From contig JAKOXH010000026.1 in NCBI GenBank assembly GCA_029781135.1, positions 124,001 through 188,000 on the forward strand: DNA of 64,000 nt, read 5' to 3'. A model generated the notes under the pieces. That model saw nothing but the letters and a program-made list of their open reading frames with translations, was not told where the DNA came from and did no database searches. This DNA comes from Planctomycetota bacterium. Its GTDB lineage: Bacteria; Planctomycetota; Planctomycetia; Pirellulales; Lacipirellulaceae. Shown here piece after piece: positions 10,301 to 17,597 of this stretch. Made by a program: the position numbers and the translations under genes. How positions within the stretch are numbered: position 1 is the stretch's first letter; the number at the start of each line of letters is the position of its first letter.

Positions 10301-10587
10301 TGCTGAACAATCGTTGGTGGCATGTCGCCGGCGTTTACACGGGTAGCCAGTTGCAGCTGTACATCAACGGGGCGTTGAACAACACGACGAGTGCGACCGG
10401 TTCGATCGGCACGAACAATTATGTGGTGAACATTGGCCGGAATGCCGAGCAGCCGGGCCGCGAGTTTAATGGGGCGATCTACGACGCGCGCGTTTACAAT
10501 CGGGCCCTGTGCCCGGATGAAATTTCGTACCTGTACGGCACCGGATTCACGGGCATCAAGATCATCAAGTGGGAAGAGATTCAGTAG
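7378..10587 (+). CDS. Giant secreted LamG-repeat protein
   Basis: 1069 residues. A signal peptide ends about residue 24 (VRAEA). Residues 26-230 look like a ThuA/glutamine-amidotransferase-like fold (VNILFVTTNNGS ... NRMLRWAAGL), a domain also seen in the PEP-CTERM protein at 37854. Four LamG (concanavalin-like) domains of about 205 residues follow, starting near residues 239, 446, 650 and 852, each with a WKLDE-type opening (e.g. GHWKLDESAGTTAADAS), a DDYVxV strand, a WSHVA or WYHIVATF strand and a final DDVRVYTGAL-type motif. LamG domains bind sugars or proteins outside the cell. There is no PEP-CTERM tail or anchor, so it is probably released. The function is inferred from domains only. 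Confidence 0.9.
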   Translation: MFGSPLVRFAYIAVILAGLTVRAEAAVNILFVTTNNGSLTSYESGRKSMLESYGYTVNTIWDGAPQATFNTAFTQNRAIYLPDEATAAEVGYKLREATIGILSEHPGLADELGFCSGTATTTTASSVNVTNNAHYVMSVFSTGSLSLGSSSYSVVVMGGTTAAGGQVLATVGASNSVVAIEAGATLANTYNASNVAFGRRVQFPLPVSVNNGATFSANTYTLANRMLRWAAGLDKTLIVRWKLDETSGTLAADSSGFGVDGSYTGSPTLGVAAVRRLGTTFAVDGKYVTAPAAALLNSLGASNDDFSVAFWVRPNTLTGGWRPLLHKGAGDFERGPGVWLNPGDNRVHFCVSTSASNNEYFNSNADLPTGSWSHVACVKAGTKWRCYVNGVLDTEATLAGATTGNSGPLYVGDDPWYSGSASTLDDVRVYTGALTTAEVQNLYGLVGHWKLDESAGTTAADASPASNTGTYTNGVLVNQAGVRDAAATFDGTDDYVGVADSASLKATDAVTIAAWIRPTASANIDRMIVNKEGEYEVALTDANEIKWGLANTSPGWSWHQTGVFVPNDAWSHIVVTYDGVEVRTYLNGQLVETYAATGNITDIYPSMNELRIGGRSNVPSGKCFAGSIDDVYVYTREVNAAEVAAMYGLVGYWKFAEGTGSTAADSSGCANAATLSGGATWESDCVNNKALQTDGISAIAQTASVFQPPSTGTVAFWMRGSGPLATRGRLCGVNGDWEIRQETNGTLSFDLGGSPYVGNEPFSTLDAVDKNGRWYHIVATFNDVDNTYAVYINGELRTSGTSPVDLVPQTAAVLMFGVRAGTTEYFKGAIRDFRVYNRRILPTEIAALYGMMGRWKLVETMGTTAADSSQYANNGTYTNGVSLGTSLPVPGYFATSAKFDGLDDYVSVPNESTFDLTGPMTVAVWVRPDSLTGTYRSFVSKGDSAWQLRYRPDISKTSFRCTGLTADEVLSIGALLNNRWWHVAGVYTGSQLQLYINGALNNTTSATGSIGTNNYVVNIGRNAEQPGREFNGAIYDARVYNRALCPDEISYLYGTGFTGIKIIKWEEIQ

Positions 10588-11189
10588 CGCGAATGTGCCG
10601 CGGCGGCTGGCGTGCCTGCCGTAGCCGCCGTCGCCAAGACGGCGGACGCCCTGTCTAATTGCTGTCCACGCACTGGCGAGCGTCGCTACTTTGGCCCAGA
10701 CCATCAGGCCGGTCCTAACGGTTGCCCAGGTTCTTTGAACCTGGGCGGCAAAGCGGCAGGAGGCTCGTTGTTAGCGGCCCATTACTTCCTGTGCCTCTTG
10801 CCGCCTGCGGCGGTCCCGGTTCAAGAACCGGGGGTACCCGCGGCACGCGGCGGCATTACGAGTTGCCATCTTTTGTGGCTCGTGGGGCTCGCTATTTCTA
10901 GAGCATCTTGCTCTTTTTCGTGCCGACAATCTTCATTTTCGCAGCGGGTTACTTGAGGAAACATGGCTACGCATTTTGATAATTTGCTCTAATACCTCGG
11001 CGGCAGGGGGAACCACCAACCATCGCTGTGGAAGGAGGCGACGGGTAGCATTACAGATGGTGGGCAGTGCTCGCTGCAATGCGCTGCCTGCGGGGTAGCG
11101 CGGTGGGCTTTGCGTTGGTGGGCGGTGCCCGCCATACAGTATTTTTTAGTCAGGCTGAAGCTTGACCTACTTGAGAAGGAGGTGCGGTC
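10588..11189. other. Gene-free stretch with short perfect hairpins
   Basis: No real gene seen in about 600 bases. It holds three perfect stem-loops: 10625-10645 (CCGCCGTC with GACGGCGG), 10724-10746 (GCCCAGGTTC with GAACCTGGGC) and 10815-10832 (CCCGGTTC with GAACCGGG). The last two share the core GGTTC...GAACC. None is followed by a T-run. Position 11149-11172 holds a 24-base motif that recurs before the aldolase gene. Confidence 0.6.
11149..11172 (+). repeat. 24-base motif, copy 1 (before the P5C-reductase-like gene)
   Basis: GTCAGGCTGAAGCTTGAC followed by CTACTT. It matches 14844-14867 at 21 of 24 positions by eye and can form a short hairpin. Both copies lie 17-44 bases upstream of a start codon preceded by a good AAGGAG-type ribosome binding site. 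Confidence 0.7.
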
Positions 11190-11969
11190 ATGGCAAGTCC
11201 TTCGTTGGGGTTTATTGGAGGAGGGCGCATCGCACGGATTCTGTTGCAGGGTTGGGCGCGGGCTGGGACGTCGCCGGGTGAGGTTGTTGTCTGCGATCCT
11301 GCGGATTCCGTCGTAGATCGGCTGCAATCGGAATGCAAGGGCGTCGTCGTGAGGCGTGGCGATTACGCAGCGGTCGGCGGCCAGGATGTTGTGTTTGTTG
11401 CCGTGCATCCACCCGCGATTGCCGAGACGGCGGCGGCCGTCGGCAAATCGCTGCGGGCTGAGAGCATCGTCGTTTCGCTCGCGCCGAAGTTCACCATCGC
11501 CAAGTTTGCGGAACTGCTGGGTGGATTTCGCCGCGTGGCCCGGGTCATTCCCAATGCGCCGTCGCTGGTTAGCCGCGGATACAATCTTGTGGCGTGGGGT
11601 GAATCGCTAGCTGAGGCGGATCGTCAAGTTGTGCGGCAGTTGCTCGTGCCGTTGGGCGAGTCGCCGGAGGTGGCGGAAGGCACGCTCGAGGCGTATGCCG
11701 TCGTGGCGGCGATGGGGCCGACCTATTTTTGGCCGCAGTGGGAGGAGCTCGCCGCGCTGGGCGAGGAGTTTGGCTTGGCGGCCGTCGACGCTCGCAAGGC
11801 CGTTCGCGCGATGCTACTGGGGGCGGTCGATACGTTGTTCGATTCCGGCCTTTCGCCGGTCGAGGTGATGGACCTTGTGCCGGTGAAGCCGCTGGGTGAG
11901 TTCGAGCCGACATTGCGGGAGGCGTACCGCACGCGGTTGACGGCGATCATGAACAAGATTCGGCCGTAG
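11190..11969 (+). CDS. Pyrroline-5-carboxylate reductase-like oxidoreductase
   Basis: 259 residues with an excellent AAGGAGG box 7 bases before the ATG. The N-terminal Rossmann fold shows LGFIGGGRIARILLQGW (residues 6-22), then DVVFVAVHPPAIAE and RRVARVIPNAPSLVSRGYN, which are the P5CR (ProC) signatures. In the C-terminal domain, GPTYFWPQWEELAALGEEFGL matches the ProC dimerisation region, but the usual SPGGTT substrate motif is not found; VPVKPLGEFEPTLREAY is in its place. So the cofactor fold is sure, the substrate is not. It may be a ProC paralogue. A single-gene unit as far as the window shows. Confidence 0.8.
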   Translation: MASPSLGFIGGGRIARILLQGWARAGTSPGEVVVCDPADSVVDRLQSECKGVVVRRGDYAAVGGQDVVFVAVHPPAIAETAAAVGKSLRAESIVVSLAPKFTIAKFAELLGGFRRVARVIPNAPSLVSRGYNLVAWGESLAEADRQVVRQLLVPLGESPEVAEGTLEAYAVVAAMGPTYFWPQWEELAALGEEFGLAAVDARKAVRAMLLGAVDTLFDSGLSPVEVMDLVPVKPLGEFEPTLREAYRTRLTAIMNKIRP

Positions 11970-12405
11970 GGCGAAAAGGGAGTTTTAGCCGTCGGGGGTG
12001 ACCGCAAATCGGTTTGTGTGATGCAAAATTCGGTTGCTATACGTTTCAGCGACGGAAGACTGGCATTGAGGAAGAGATGCGGGTCCGGAGACCCAGGCAA
12101 AGTCGCTCCGCTTGGTGAAGAAGCAAGTGCCACCAAGCGATGCGTCAACGGCGATAGTCTTCTGCCATGCGGGCCATTTTACCCGTAGGATGGGTTTGTT
12201 GCGAAGCAAAAACCCAACAGAAGTAGTTGGGTGAGGGTGATTGATGGTATCCCGCCACGTGGCGAACTCATCCTAACTATCCACGACCTTCACCTATCGT
12301 CCGCCGTTCGTTTGATTTTTCAAACCGGCTCTGAAAATCATCAACAGTTGACATCTCCAATAGACGAGTCTAACTTGCGGGTTGCGGTGTTGGTATCGAT
12401 TCGAT
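11970..12405. other. Gene-free stretch before the FG-GAP gene
   Basis: No convincing gene. A hairpin of the form GGGTTTGTTGC...GCAAAAACCC lies at about 12189-12213. The rest includes a stretch (about 12055-12150) that reads on the minus strand as GGTCFFTKRSDFAWVSG but has no proper frame; I treat it as a possible repeat or gene remnant. Confidence 0.4.
12348..12376 (+). promoter_or_regulatory. Possible sigma-70-type promoter
   Basis: TTGACA at 12348-12353, 17 bases, then TAACTT at 12371-12376. The -35 is perfect, the -10 weak. It would start transcription about 50 bases before the ATG at 12430. Confidence 0.3.
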
Positions 12406-12429
12406 ATGGCCTTGACGATTGGTGCTTTC

Positions 12430-13842
12430 ATGGATCACACGAAACCCGCGGTTCAGCGGAGGCTGTTCGTCGCGCTAACAATGTTCGTTTTCTGCATGTT
12501 CGTGGTTTGCGGGTGCAAATCGTCATTTGCCGCGACAGGAGATTACCTCCGCACGCTTAGGACTCCGAATGGTAGCCGGGCCGATCGATTTGGTGGTGCA
12601 GTTGCAATCGATCTGAACAGAGTCGTTATTGGCGCATACTTGGACGATGATCATGGTTCCGATGCTGGTGCCGCATACATTTTTGACGTAGCATCCGGCG
12701 CAGAACTTCATAAGTTGCTTGCCAGCGATGGCACTGCCGGCGACTTCTTCGGTTCGTCAGTTTCGATATCCAAAGAACTGGCCATCATTGGTTCTCAATA
12801 TGTCGATGCCGCAGCTCATGACTCCGGTGCCGCATACGTGTTCAATGTTTCGAGAGGTGAGCAACTTTCTAAGCTAATACCGTCGGATCCTGTCATTAAC
12901 GGTCGGTTTGGAATATCTACAGCAATTGACGACGGCCTAGCTGTTGTTGGTGCAAGTGGGGCCTTGAGTGGCGGAATCGATTCGGGGGCTGCATACATTT
13001 TCGACCCGGTAACGGGTCTGCAACTGCGGAAACTCGTACCGGGAGACCTAGCGTCGCAAGATGGATTTGGATTTTCCGTTGCCATGGATAGCAGTGTCGT
13101 CGTTATTGGAGCTCCCAGCGATGATGACAAAGGGCCTAATTCGGGATCAGCGTATATCTTTGATGTGAAGACAGGAAGGCAGCTGAGGAAGCTTACGCCA
13201 GCTGATGGCGAATCCGGGGATCTATTCGGTTTTTCGGTCGCGATTGATAGAGGTATCGTTGTAGTTGGATCCCTTCGCGACGACGATAACGGCTACGACT
13301 CTGGTGCCGCATATGTTTTTGACGCATCAAGCGGCGGCCAACTCGCAAAATTGAAGCCGGCCGATGGAAACGCGAACGATCAGTTTGGTGCATCAGTTTC
13401 GATTGCCGATAATATTGCGGTCATTGGGTCTCCCGATGACGACGCCTTTCTCGAATTTGATGCAGGCTCTGCTTACATATTTGACTTGTCAAGACGGGCG
13501 CAGCTCGGCAAGTTGTTTGCGTCAGATCGCGTGACTGACGGGGCCTTTGGTATTAGCGTTTCCGTGGCCGGTGGGATTGCGGTTGTTGGCACGGCCTTGA
13601 ACAGTGCCGTTGCGCCATTCGGTTCGGGCAGCGTGGACGTGTTCTCAGTAGTTCCCGAACCCAGTGCTCTGCGGCAAGCCATCCTTTTCACGATCATGTC
13701 CCCAAGTTTCTCTCGACGTTCGAGCAGTGCTCGTCGGCGGCGCGAAACTACGTCAAAACTCGGTTTTCATTTAGATCTCAATTTTGCAGTCGCGACTTTC
13801 GATGAGTCCTGCCGAGATATGTCTAAGAAGGGAGTCGAGTAG
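12430..13842 (+). CDS. Secreted FG-GAP seven-bladed propeller protein with degenerate PEP-CTERM tail
   Basis: 470 residues from the ATG at 12430 (an ATG at 12406 in the same frame would add 8). A signal peptide (RRLFVALTMFVFCMFVVCGC) is followed by seven similar units of about 55 residues, each of the type FGxSVAIDxxxxVIGAxxDDD ... GAAYIFD, as in integrin-type FG-GAP propellers. Seven units fit one complete propeller. The tail has VVPEPSALRQAILFTIM followed by RRSSSARRRRE, a weak PEP-CTERM signal with a short hydrophobic part, and then about 30 extra residues past the place where such proteins usually end. Probably exported; binding partner unknown. Base composition is more AT-rich than its neighbours. 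Confidence 0.8.
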   Translation: MDHTKPAVQRRLFVALTMFVFCMFVVCGCKSSFAATGDYLRTLRTPNGSRADRFGGAVAIDLNRVVIGAYLDDDHGSDAGAAYIFDVASGAELHKLLASDGTAGDFFGSSVSISKELAIIGSQYVDAAAHDSGAAYVFNVSRGEQLSKLIPSDPVINGRFGISTAIDDGLAVVGASGALSGGIDSGAAYIFDPVTGLQLRKLVPGDLASQDGFGFSVAMDSSVVVIGAPSDDDKGPNSGSAYIFDVKTGRQLRKLTPADGESGDLFGFSVAIDRGIVVVGSLRDDDNGYDSGAAYVFDASSGGQLAKLKPADGNANDQFGASVSIADNIAVIGSPDDDAFLEFDAGSAYIFDLSRRAQLGKLFASDRVTDGAFGISVSVAGGIAVVGTALNSAVAPFGSGSVDVFSVVPEPSALRQAILFTIMSPSFSRRSSSARRRRETTSKLGFHLDLNFAVATFDESCRDMSKKGVE

Positions 13843-13980
13843 GTTGAGATCGTCACGGAGCCGGACCTCATCGCGGTAGTGAACACTGAGTCAATGTTTT
13901 CGTCGTTTTGAACAAGGGGGGTATGATGTTTGGCATGCAAGGTTGTCGCAGAGCGATCAACCCATCTTACCCTTCGCCTC

Positions 13981-14508
13981 TCAGTTAGGCATCTGCACCG
14001 CGAGTTCCGGCGGCAGTTCCGCTCTTAGTTCGGGGTGCGATTCGACGAGCCGCATGATGTCGAGCAAATCTTTTTGTCGCTTGCTGGGCCGCCGCGACGG
14101 ATCGCGCCAGGCGACGATTTTCCCAGCGAGCATGTCGCTGAGCGAAGCGACGCGCATCAAGATGCCGTGGACGTCGGCCGCCACACTGCGCGAGGGGAAT
14201 TCACAGTACAACGGATCGGTGCTGAATTGCAGCGATACTTTCGACGTGCCTTGGAGGTTGACCGATAATTCGAAGTGCGTCGCTGGGAAGCCCTCGGCCA
14301 CCAGCGCATCGACCGCTTCGCCGACCCGTTCGGTCGCGATGACGATCTCAACATCCGCAGTGGCGAGCGGCTCCTAGGCCCAATCGTTGACCGCCAGCCC
14401 GCCGATCATGCACCAGGGAATCGCCAAGCGTTCCAGCACCTCGACCAGCCGCAGCACATCGCCCCCGCCGCCGGCCGTTTGCCAGTCGTAGAATTGACGT
14501 TCGGTCAA
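13981..14508 (-). pseudogene. Nucleotidyltransferase gene broken by one in-frame TAG
   Basis: Read from a TTG at 14508 (GGGGGAA upstream), the frame gives LTERQFYDWQTAGGG, then IPWCMIGGLAVNDWA, a TAG stop at 14374-14376, then EPLATADVEIVIATERV and on without a break to 13981. The GG...W...T.DVEIV pattern is that of minimal nucleotidyltransferases (MNT/AbiEii-like). The last 106 residues can also be read alone from 14301, but that part lacks the nucleotide-binding start. A single base change (or a sequencing error) would restore about 175 residues. No partner gene such as an HEPN protein is seen beside it. Confidence 0.7.
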
Positions 14509-14910
14509 AGGTTCCCCCGAAAATTAACCAACGTAACGCATGTTGAACGTGCAGTTAGCATTACATCTTTCTCCACGCGCCACGCCAAGTCAATTTTGAA
14601 TTTGGCGGAGCATCGGCTGGCTGCTTGAATGATTGGCTTTTGCGGCTGATCGTGCGAAACCACCCGCAGTTGAGGGGTAGAGTAGTTGATTTGGGTGTTG
14701 TTTGGGCGTTGTGTCGCACCCTGCGCGCCGGGGGAAAAATCGGCTAAAATGCGGGCTCCATTTCATATTCAACGTCATTGGGTGACCTGGTGGAGTTGTT
14801 ATCGGCCGCTGGTCGGGTTTCAGACCTGGCTTGTGGCGGGATTGTCGGGCTAAAGCCTGACCTACTTGGCCGCGCCGGCCCGCGAATTTGTACGAAGAAG
14901 GAGTGCCATT
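14509..14910. other. Gene-free stretch before the aldolase gene
   Basis: No gene seen. It lies between the start of the broken nucleotidyltransferase gene and fba and must hold their promoters, but no clear box was found. The 24-base motif at 14844-14867 is the only recognisable element. Confidence 0.5.
14844..14867 (+). repeat. 24-base motif, copy 2 (before fba)
   Basis: GTCGGGCTAAAGCCTGAC followed by CTACTT; 21 of 24 positions match the copy at 11149-11172, and the differences keep a GGCT...AGCC pairing. It lies 43 bases before the fba start. Confidence 0.7.
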
Positions 14911-15954
14911 ATGCCATTAGTTCCGATGCGTCTGTTGCTCGATCATGCCGCTGAAAACGATTACGGTTTGGCGGCGTTCAACGTCAATAATATGGAGCAG
15001 ATCCAGGCGATCATGGAGGCCGCTCGAGAGACCGATTCGCCGGTGATCGTGCAGGCGTCGCGCGGGGCCCGGTCGTACTCGCAAGATAATTACCTGAAGC
15101 ACCTCATGCTGGCGGCGGCCGAGTTGTACCCCGAGTTGCCGATCTGCATGCACCAGGACCACGGCAACAGCCCAAGCACGTGCAAGAGCGCGATCGAGAA
15201 CAACTTCACGAGTGTGATGATGGACGGTTCGCTCAAGGAAGACGGCAAGACGCCGGCCGACTTCGACTACAACGTGAAGGTGACGCGCGAGGTTTGCGAG
15301 TTGGCCCATGCCAAGGGCGTCAGCGTCGAGGGTGAGTTGGGTTGCCTCGGCTCGCTTGAAACGGGTCACGGCGAGAAGGAAGACGGCCACGGGGCCGAAG
15401 GGAAGCTGTCGCGCGATCAGTTGCTGACCGATCCGGAAGAGGCCGAGCGATTCGTGGCCGAAACGGGCGTCGATGCGTTGGCGGTGGCGATCGGCACGAG
15501 CCACGGTGCCTACAAGTTCACCAGCAAGCCGACAGGCGAAGTGCTGGCGATCAGCCGCATCGAAGAGATCCACAAGCGGCTGCCGAATTGCCACTTGGTG
15601 ATGCACGGTTCGAGCAGCGTGCCGCAAGACCTGCAAGACATCATTAACAAGTACGGCGGCAAGCTGAAGCAGACGTGGGGCGTGCCGGTGGAGGAAATCC
15701 AACGCGGCATCAAGTTCGGCGTGCGGAAGGTGAACGTCGATACCGATAACCGGCTGGCGATCACGGGCGCGATTCGCAAGGTGTTTGCCGAAACGCCGGA
15801 GAAGTTCGACCCGCGCGATTACCTGAAGCCGGCCCGCGAGGCGATGAAGAAGGTGTGCATCGCCCGCATGACGGCGTTCGGCCAGGCCGGCTGGGCGTCG
15901 AAGATCAAGCCCGTCTCGTGCGACAAGTTCAAGAAATTCTACGCGATGGTGTAG
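14911..15954 (+). CDS. fba: Fructose-bisphosphate aldolase, class II
   Basis: 347 residues from the ATG at 14911, with GAAGAAGGAG 7 bases upstream; the frame is open back to 14866 but without a better start. The enzyme cleaves fructose 1,6-bisphosphate into the two triose phosphates using zinc. Visible motifs: [11 protein letters not shown] near the start, the zinc-histidine loop [11 protein letters not shown] around residue 81, [39 protein letters not shown] and [14 protein letters not shown] near residue 270. The set is typical of class IIB aldolases. Single gene; glycolysis and gluconeogenesis. Confidence 0.96.
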   Translation: MPLVPMRLLLDHAAENDYGLAAFNVNNMEQIQAIMEAARETDSPVIVQASRGARSYSQDNYLKHLMLAAAELYPELPICMHQDHGNSPSTCKSAIENNFTSVMMDGSLKEDGKTPADFDYNVKVTREVCELAHAKGVSVEGELGCLGSLETGHGEKEDGHGAEGKLSRDQLLTDPEEAERFVAETGVDALAVAIGTSHGAYKFTSKPTGEVLAISRIEEIHKRLPNCHLVMHGSSSVPQDLQDIINKYGGKLKQTWGVPVEEIQRGIKFGVRKVNVDTDNRLAITGAIRKVFAETPEKFDPRDYLKPAREAMKKVCIARMTAFGQAGWASKIKPVSCDKFKKFYAMV

Positions 15955-16350
15955 CGGGCCGTCCGCTCGATTGAAGAGATCGCGGTGAGGCAACCCGTGG
16001 GAACAAGAAAACCCGTGGGAGCAAGAAAACCTGTGGGAGGCGTCTCCGACGCCGATGGCGTTCTCGAATAGAACGCGTCATCGGCCTCAGAGAGGCCTCC
16101 CACATTCTTTTGAGGCCTCTCACATTCTTCTGGCAGATCTCTTGATAGCACAAATCGGGCTGAATTCGGCTTGAAATTCGCAGTTTCGAGCCGGAACCTG
16201 GGCATGTTGGCGGGGTTAATACTCGTAGAACTACCGGTGGGCAATCGTTTGGTTTGGTCGAGTTGTTTTAAATTGCGGGGAAGTCAGCGGCTGCAGCCAT
16301 GTTGCTGCCAGCGCGATCCGCGACGCACCAATTGGAAAGGGTGAAGACAC
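15955..16350. other. Gene-free stretch with tandem repeat and palindrome
   Basis: Holds an 18-base tandem repeat (15993-16010, 16011-16028, then a partial copy) of the type ACCCGTGGGAACAAGAAA, which runs directly into the palindromic element at 16033-16103. After that no feature is seen until the ribosome binding site of the gene at 16351. Confidence 0.6.
16033..16103 (+). repeat. Palindromic interspersed element P, copy 1
   Basis: About 71 bases that fold into one long imperfect hairpin: GTGGGAGGCGTCTCCGACG on the left, GGCCTCAGAGAGGCCTCCCAC on the right as complement with mismatches. Other copies are at 22994-23079, 33214-33284 and 34621-34685. Confidence 0.85.
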
Positions 16351-17145
16351 ATGCGGTATTTGTTTTCGAGTTTTGTCCTCTTGGCAGTTTGCCTGCTGGC
16401 AATTCCGGCCCGGGCGGAAGGGGACGACAAAAAGGACGCCAAGAAGCCTGATGACGGCGCACGCATCGAGTGGCGCGAGAAAATCTTGAAAGAGTTCGAT
16501 AAAGACGGCGACGGTAAGCTGAGCGATGAAGAGCGTGAGCAGGCGCGGGAAAAGATGCGCGAGCTTCACGGCCGATTGGGCTTGGGACCGGGTGGTCCTG
16601 GTGGTCCATTTGGGCTTCGCGGTCCCGAGGGACGTCGTCGTGGCCCCGACGGAGAAGGTCCCGATGGCAAAGGCCCTGAGGGTCCGCCGAAGATGCCGAA
16701 GCCGGAAGAGTTGTTCGCCAAATTTGATAAGGACAAAGACGGCAAACTAACCAAGGAAGAATTCATGGAGTTGGCGGAATTTGTGCATAAGCACATGCCG
16801 CCACCGCCGCCACCAGGTCCGCCGGGAGGTCGGTTTGAGGGGCGCTTCGAAGGCCATATCGAAGGGCGCTTCATCGAGGGCGGTCCTGGTGGTCCGGGAC
16901 CGCGGTTCCGTGGCCCCGTAGGTCCACCACCACTCGATGGCGATGGTCCGCGCGAATTTCGTCGTGGCCGCTTGGATGGCCCACCACCGGGCGATGGCCC
17001 CGGATCACGTGAACGGCGATTCGAGCGGCGTGGCCATCGCGACCGCGATGGTGATCGCGACGATGACGGCGAAGACGATGACCACGGCAAAGGTGAAAAA
17101 GAAGGTAAAGACAAAGCCAAGGAGAAGAAGGTCGAGTCTGCCTGA
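16351..17145 (+). CDS. Secreted EF-hand protein with Gly/Pro-rich low-complexity regions
   Basis: 264 residues. Signal peptide MRYLFSSFVLLAVCLLAIPARA, with cleavage expected after ARA. Two EF-hand calcium loops are visible: DKDGDGKLSDEE (about residues 51-62) and DKDKDGKLTKEE (about 127-138), each with the D-x-D-x-D-G and final E pattern. Between and after them lie repeats rich in Gly, Pro, Arg (GPGGPGGPFG, GPEGPPKMPK, PPPPPPGPPGG), and a highly charged tail. This family is common in planctomycetes; a role in binding calcium outside the cytoplasm is inferred. A clear terminator follows. Confidence 0.85.
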   Translation: MRYLFSSFVLLAVCLLAIPARAEGDDKKDAKKPDDGARIEWREKILKEFDKDGDGKLSDEEREQAREKMRELHGRLGLGPGGPGGPFGLRGPEGRRRGPDGEGPDGKGPEGPPKMPKPEELFAKFDKDKDGKLTKEEFMELAEFVHKHMPPPPPPGPPGGRFEGRFEGHIEGRFIEGGPGGPGPRFRGPVGPPPLDGDGPREFRRGRLDGPPPGDGPGSRERRFERRGHRDRDGDRDDDGEDDDHGKGEKEGKDKAKEKKVESA

Positions 17146-17190
17146 TTGTAAGGTCGCTTGATGCGGTTCCATCGAGCTCTCTCGTTAGCG

Positions 17191-17245
17191 CCCGGTCCCG
17201 TGCGTTTTCTATCCCAGCCAAGCACGGGGCCGGGTTAGCTTTTTT
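17191..17245 (+). terminator. Intrinsic terminator after the EF-hand gene
   Basis: CCCGGTCCCGTGC (17191-17203) pairs with GCACGGGGCCGGG (17222-17234), allowing one mismatch; after five bases (TTAGC) comes a run of six T. The loop is large (18 bases). Confidence 0.75.
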
Positions 17246-17330
17246 AGGGAGGTTGCTCGATCCGTCTGCTGGTATTGATGGTTATTCCGAATGTGCAGAG
17301 CAGTTATACGGCACGTCGGTGCCACCGAAT

Positions 17331-17436
17331 CGTTTAACCCGGAGCCAACGGCGACGGAAGCATTTCTTCTACCACGCCGTCGCCGTTGGCTCCGGGTTAA
17401 ACGAAAACGTCTCAATCTCGACCGCGAGCGGTATAA
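17331..17436 (+). repeat. Interspersed palindromic element A, copy 1
   Basis: Long inverted repeat: TTTAACCCGGAGCCAACGGC on the left and its complement on the right (ends at 17400), followed by a conserved tail GAAAACGTCTCAATCTCGAC up to GGTATAA. Other copies: 30649-30755 (same orientation) and 18614-18718 (opposite orientation). About 105 bases each. Confidence 0.9.
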
Positions 17437-17446
17437 TTGGCTTCCA

Positions 17447-17480
17447 ACTGGGGGTTCGCCTGCGGCTCGACCCCAGCCAC
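17447..17480 (+). repeat. Half copy of the element at 48671-48758
   Basis: 34 bases (GGGGGTTCGCCTGCGGCTCG in its centre) that match 48725-48758 at about 31 positions. Only the right half of that palindromic element is present, directly beside element A. Confidence 0.6.
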
Positions 17481-17597
17481 CCATCATGGGAAAAACGGAC
17501 CATTTGTTGCCGGTGCCGGGGCCCGTATCTATACTGAATTTTGAGGGGTTCGGCTCATCGAACGCCTTCATTTTCGACTCGCACCGCTGGATTTTCC

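Noticed and set aside
10612..10956. Possible small gene in the 600-base spacer after the LamG gene
   Set aside because: Crosses three hairpins, has no motif, no ribosome binding site and odd composition.
11985..12209. Possible 74-residue gene on the minus strand
   Set aside because: No start signal and no homologous pattern I can name; more like a repeat remnant.
14917..15993. A 358-residue open frame opposite fba
   Set aside because: Shadow of the aldolase gene; composition and lack of motifs.
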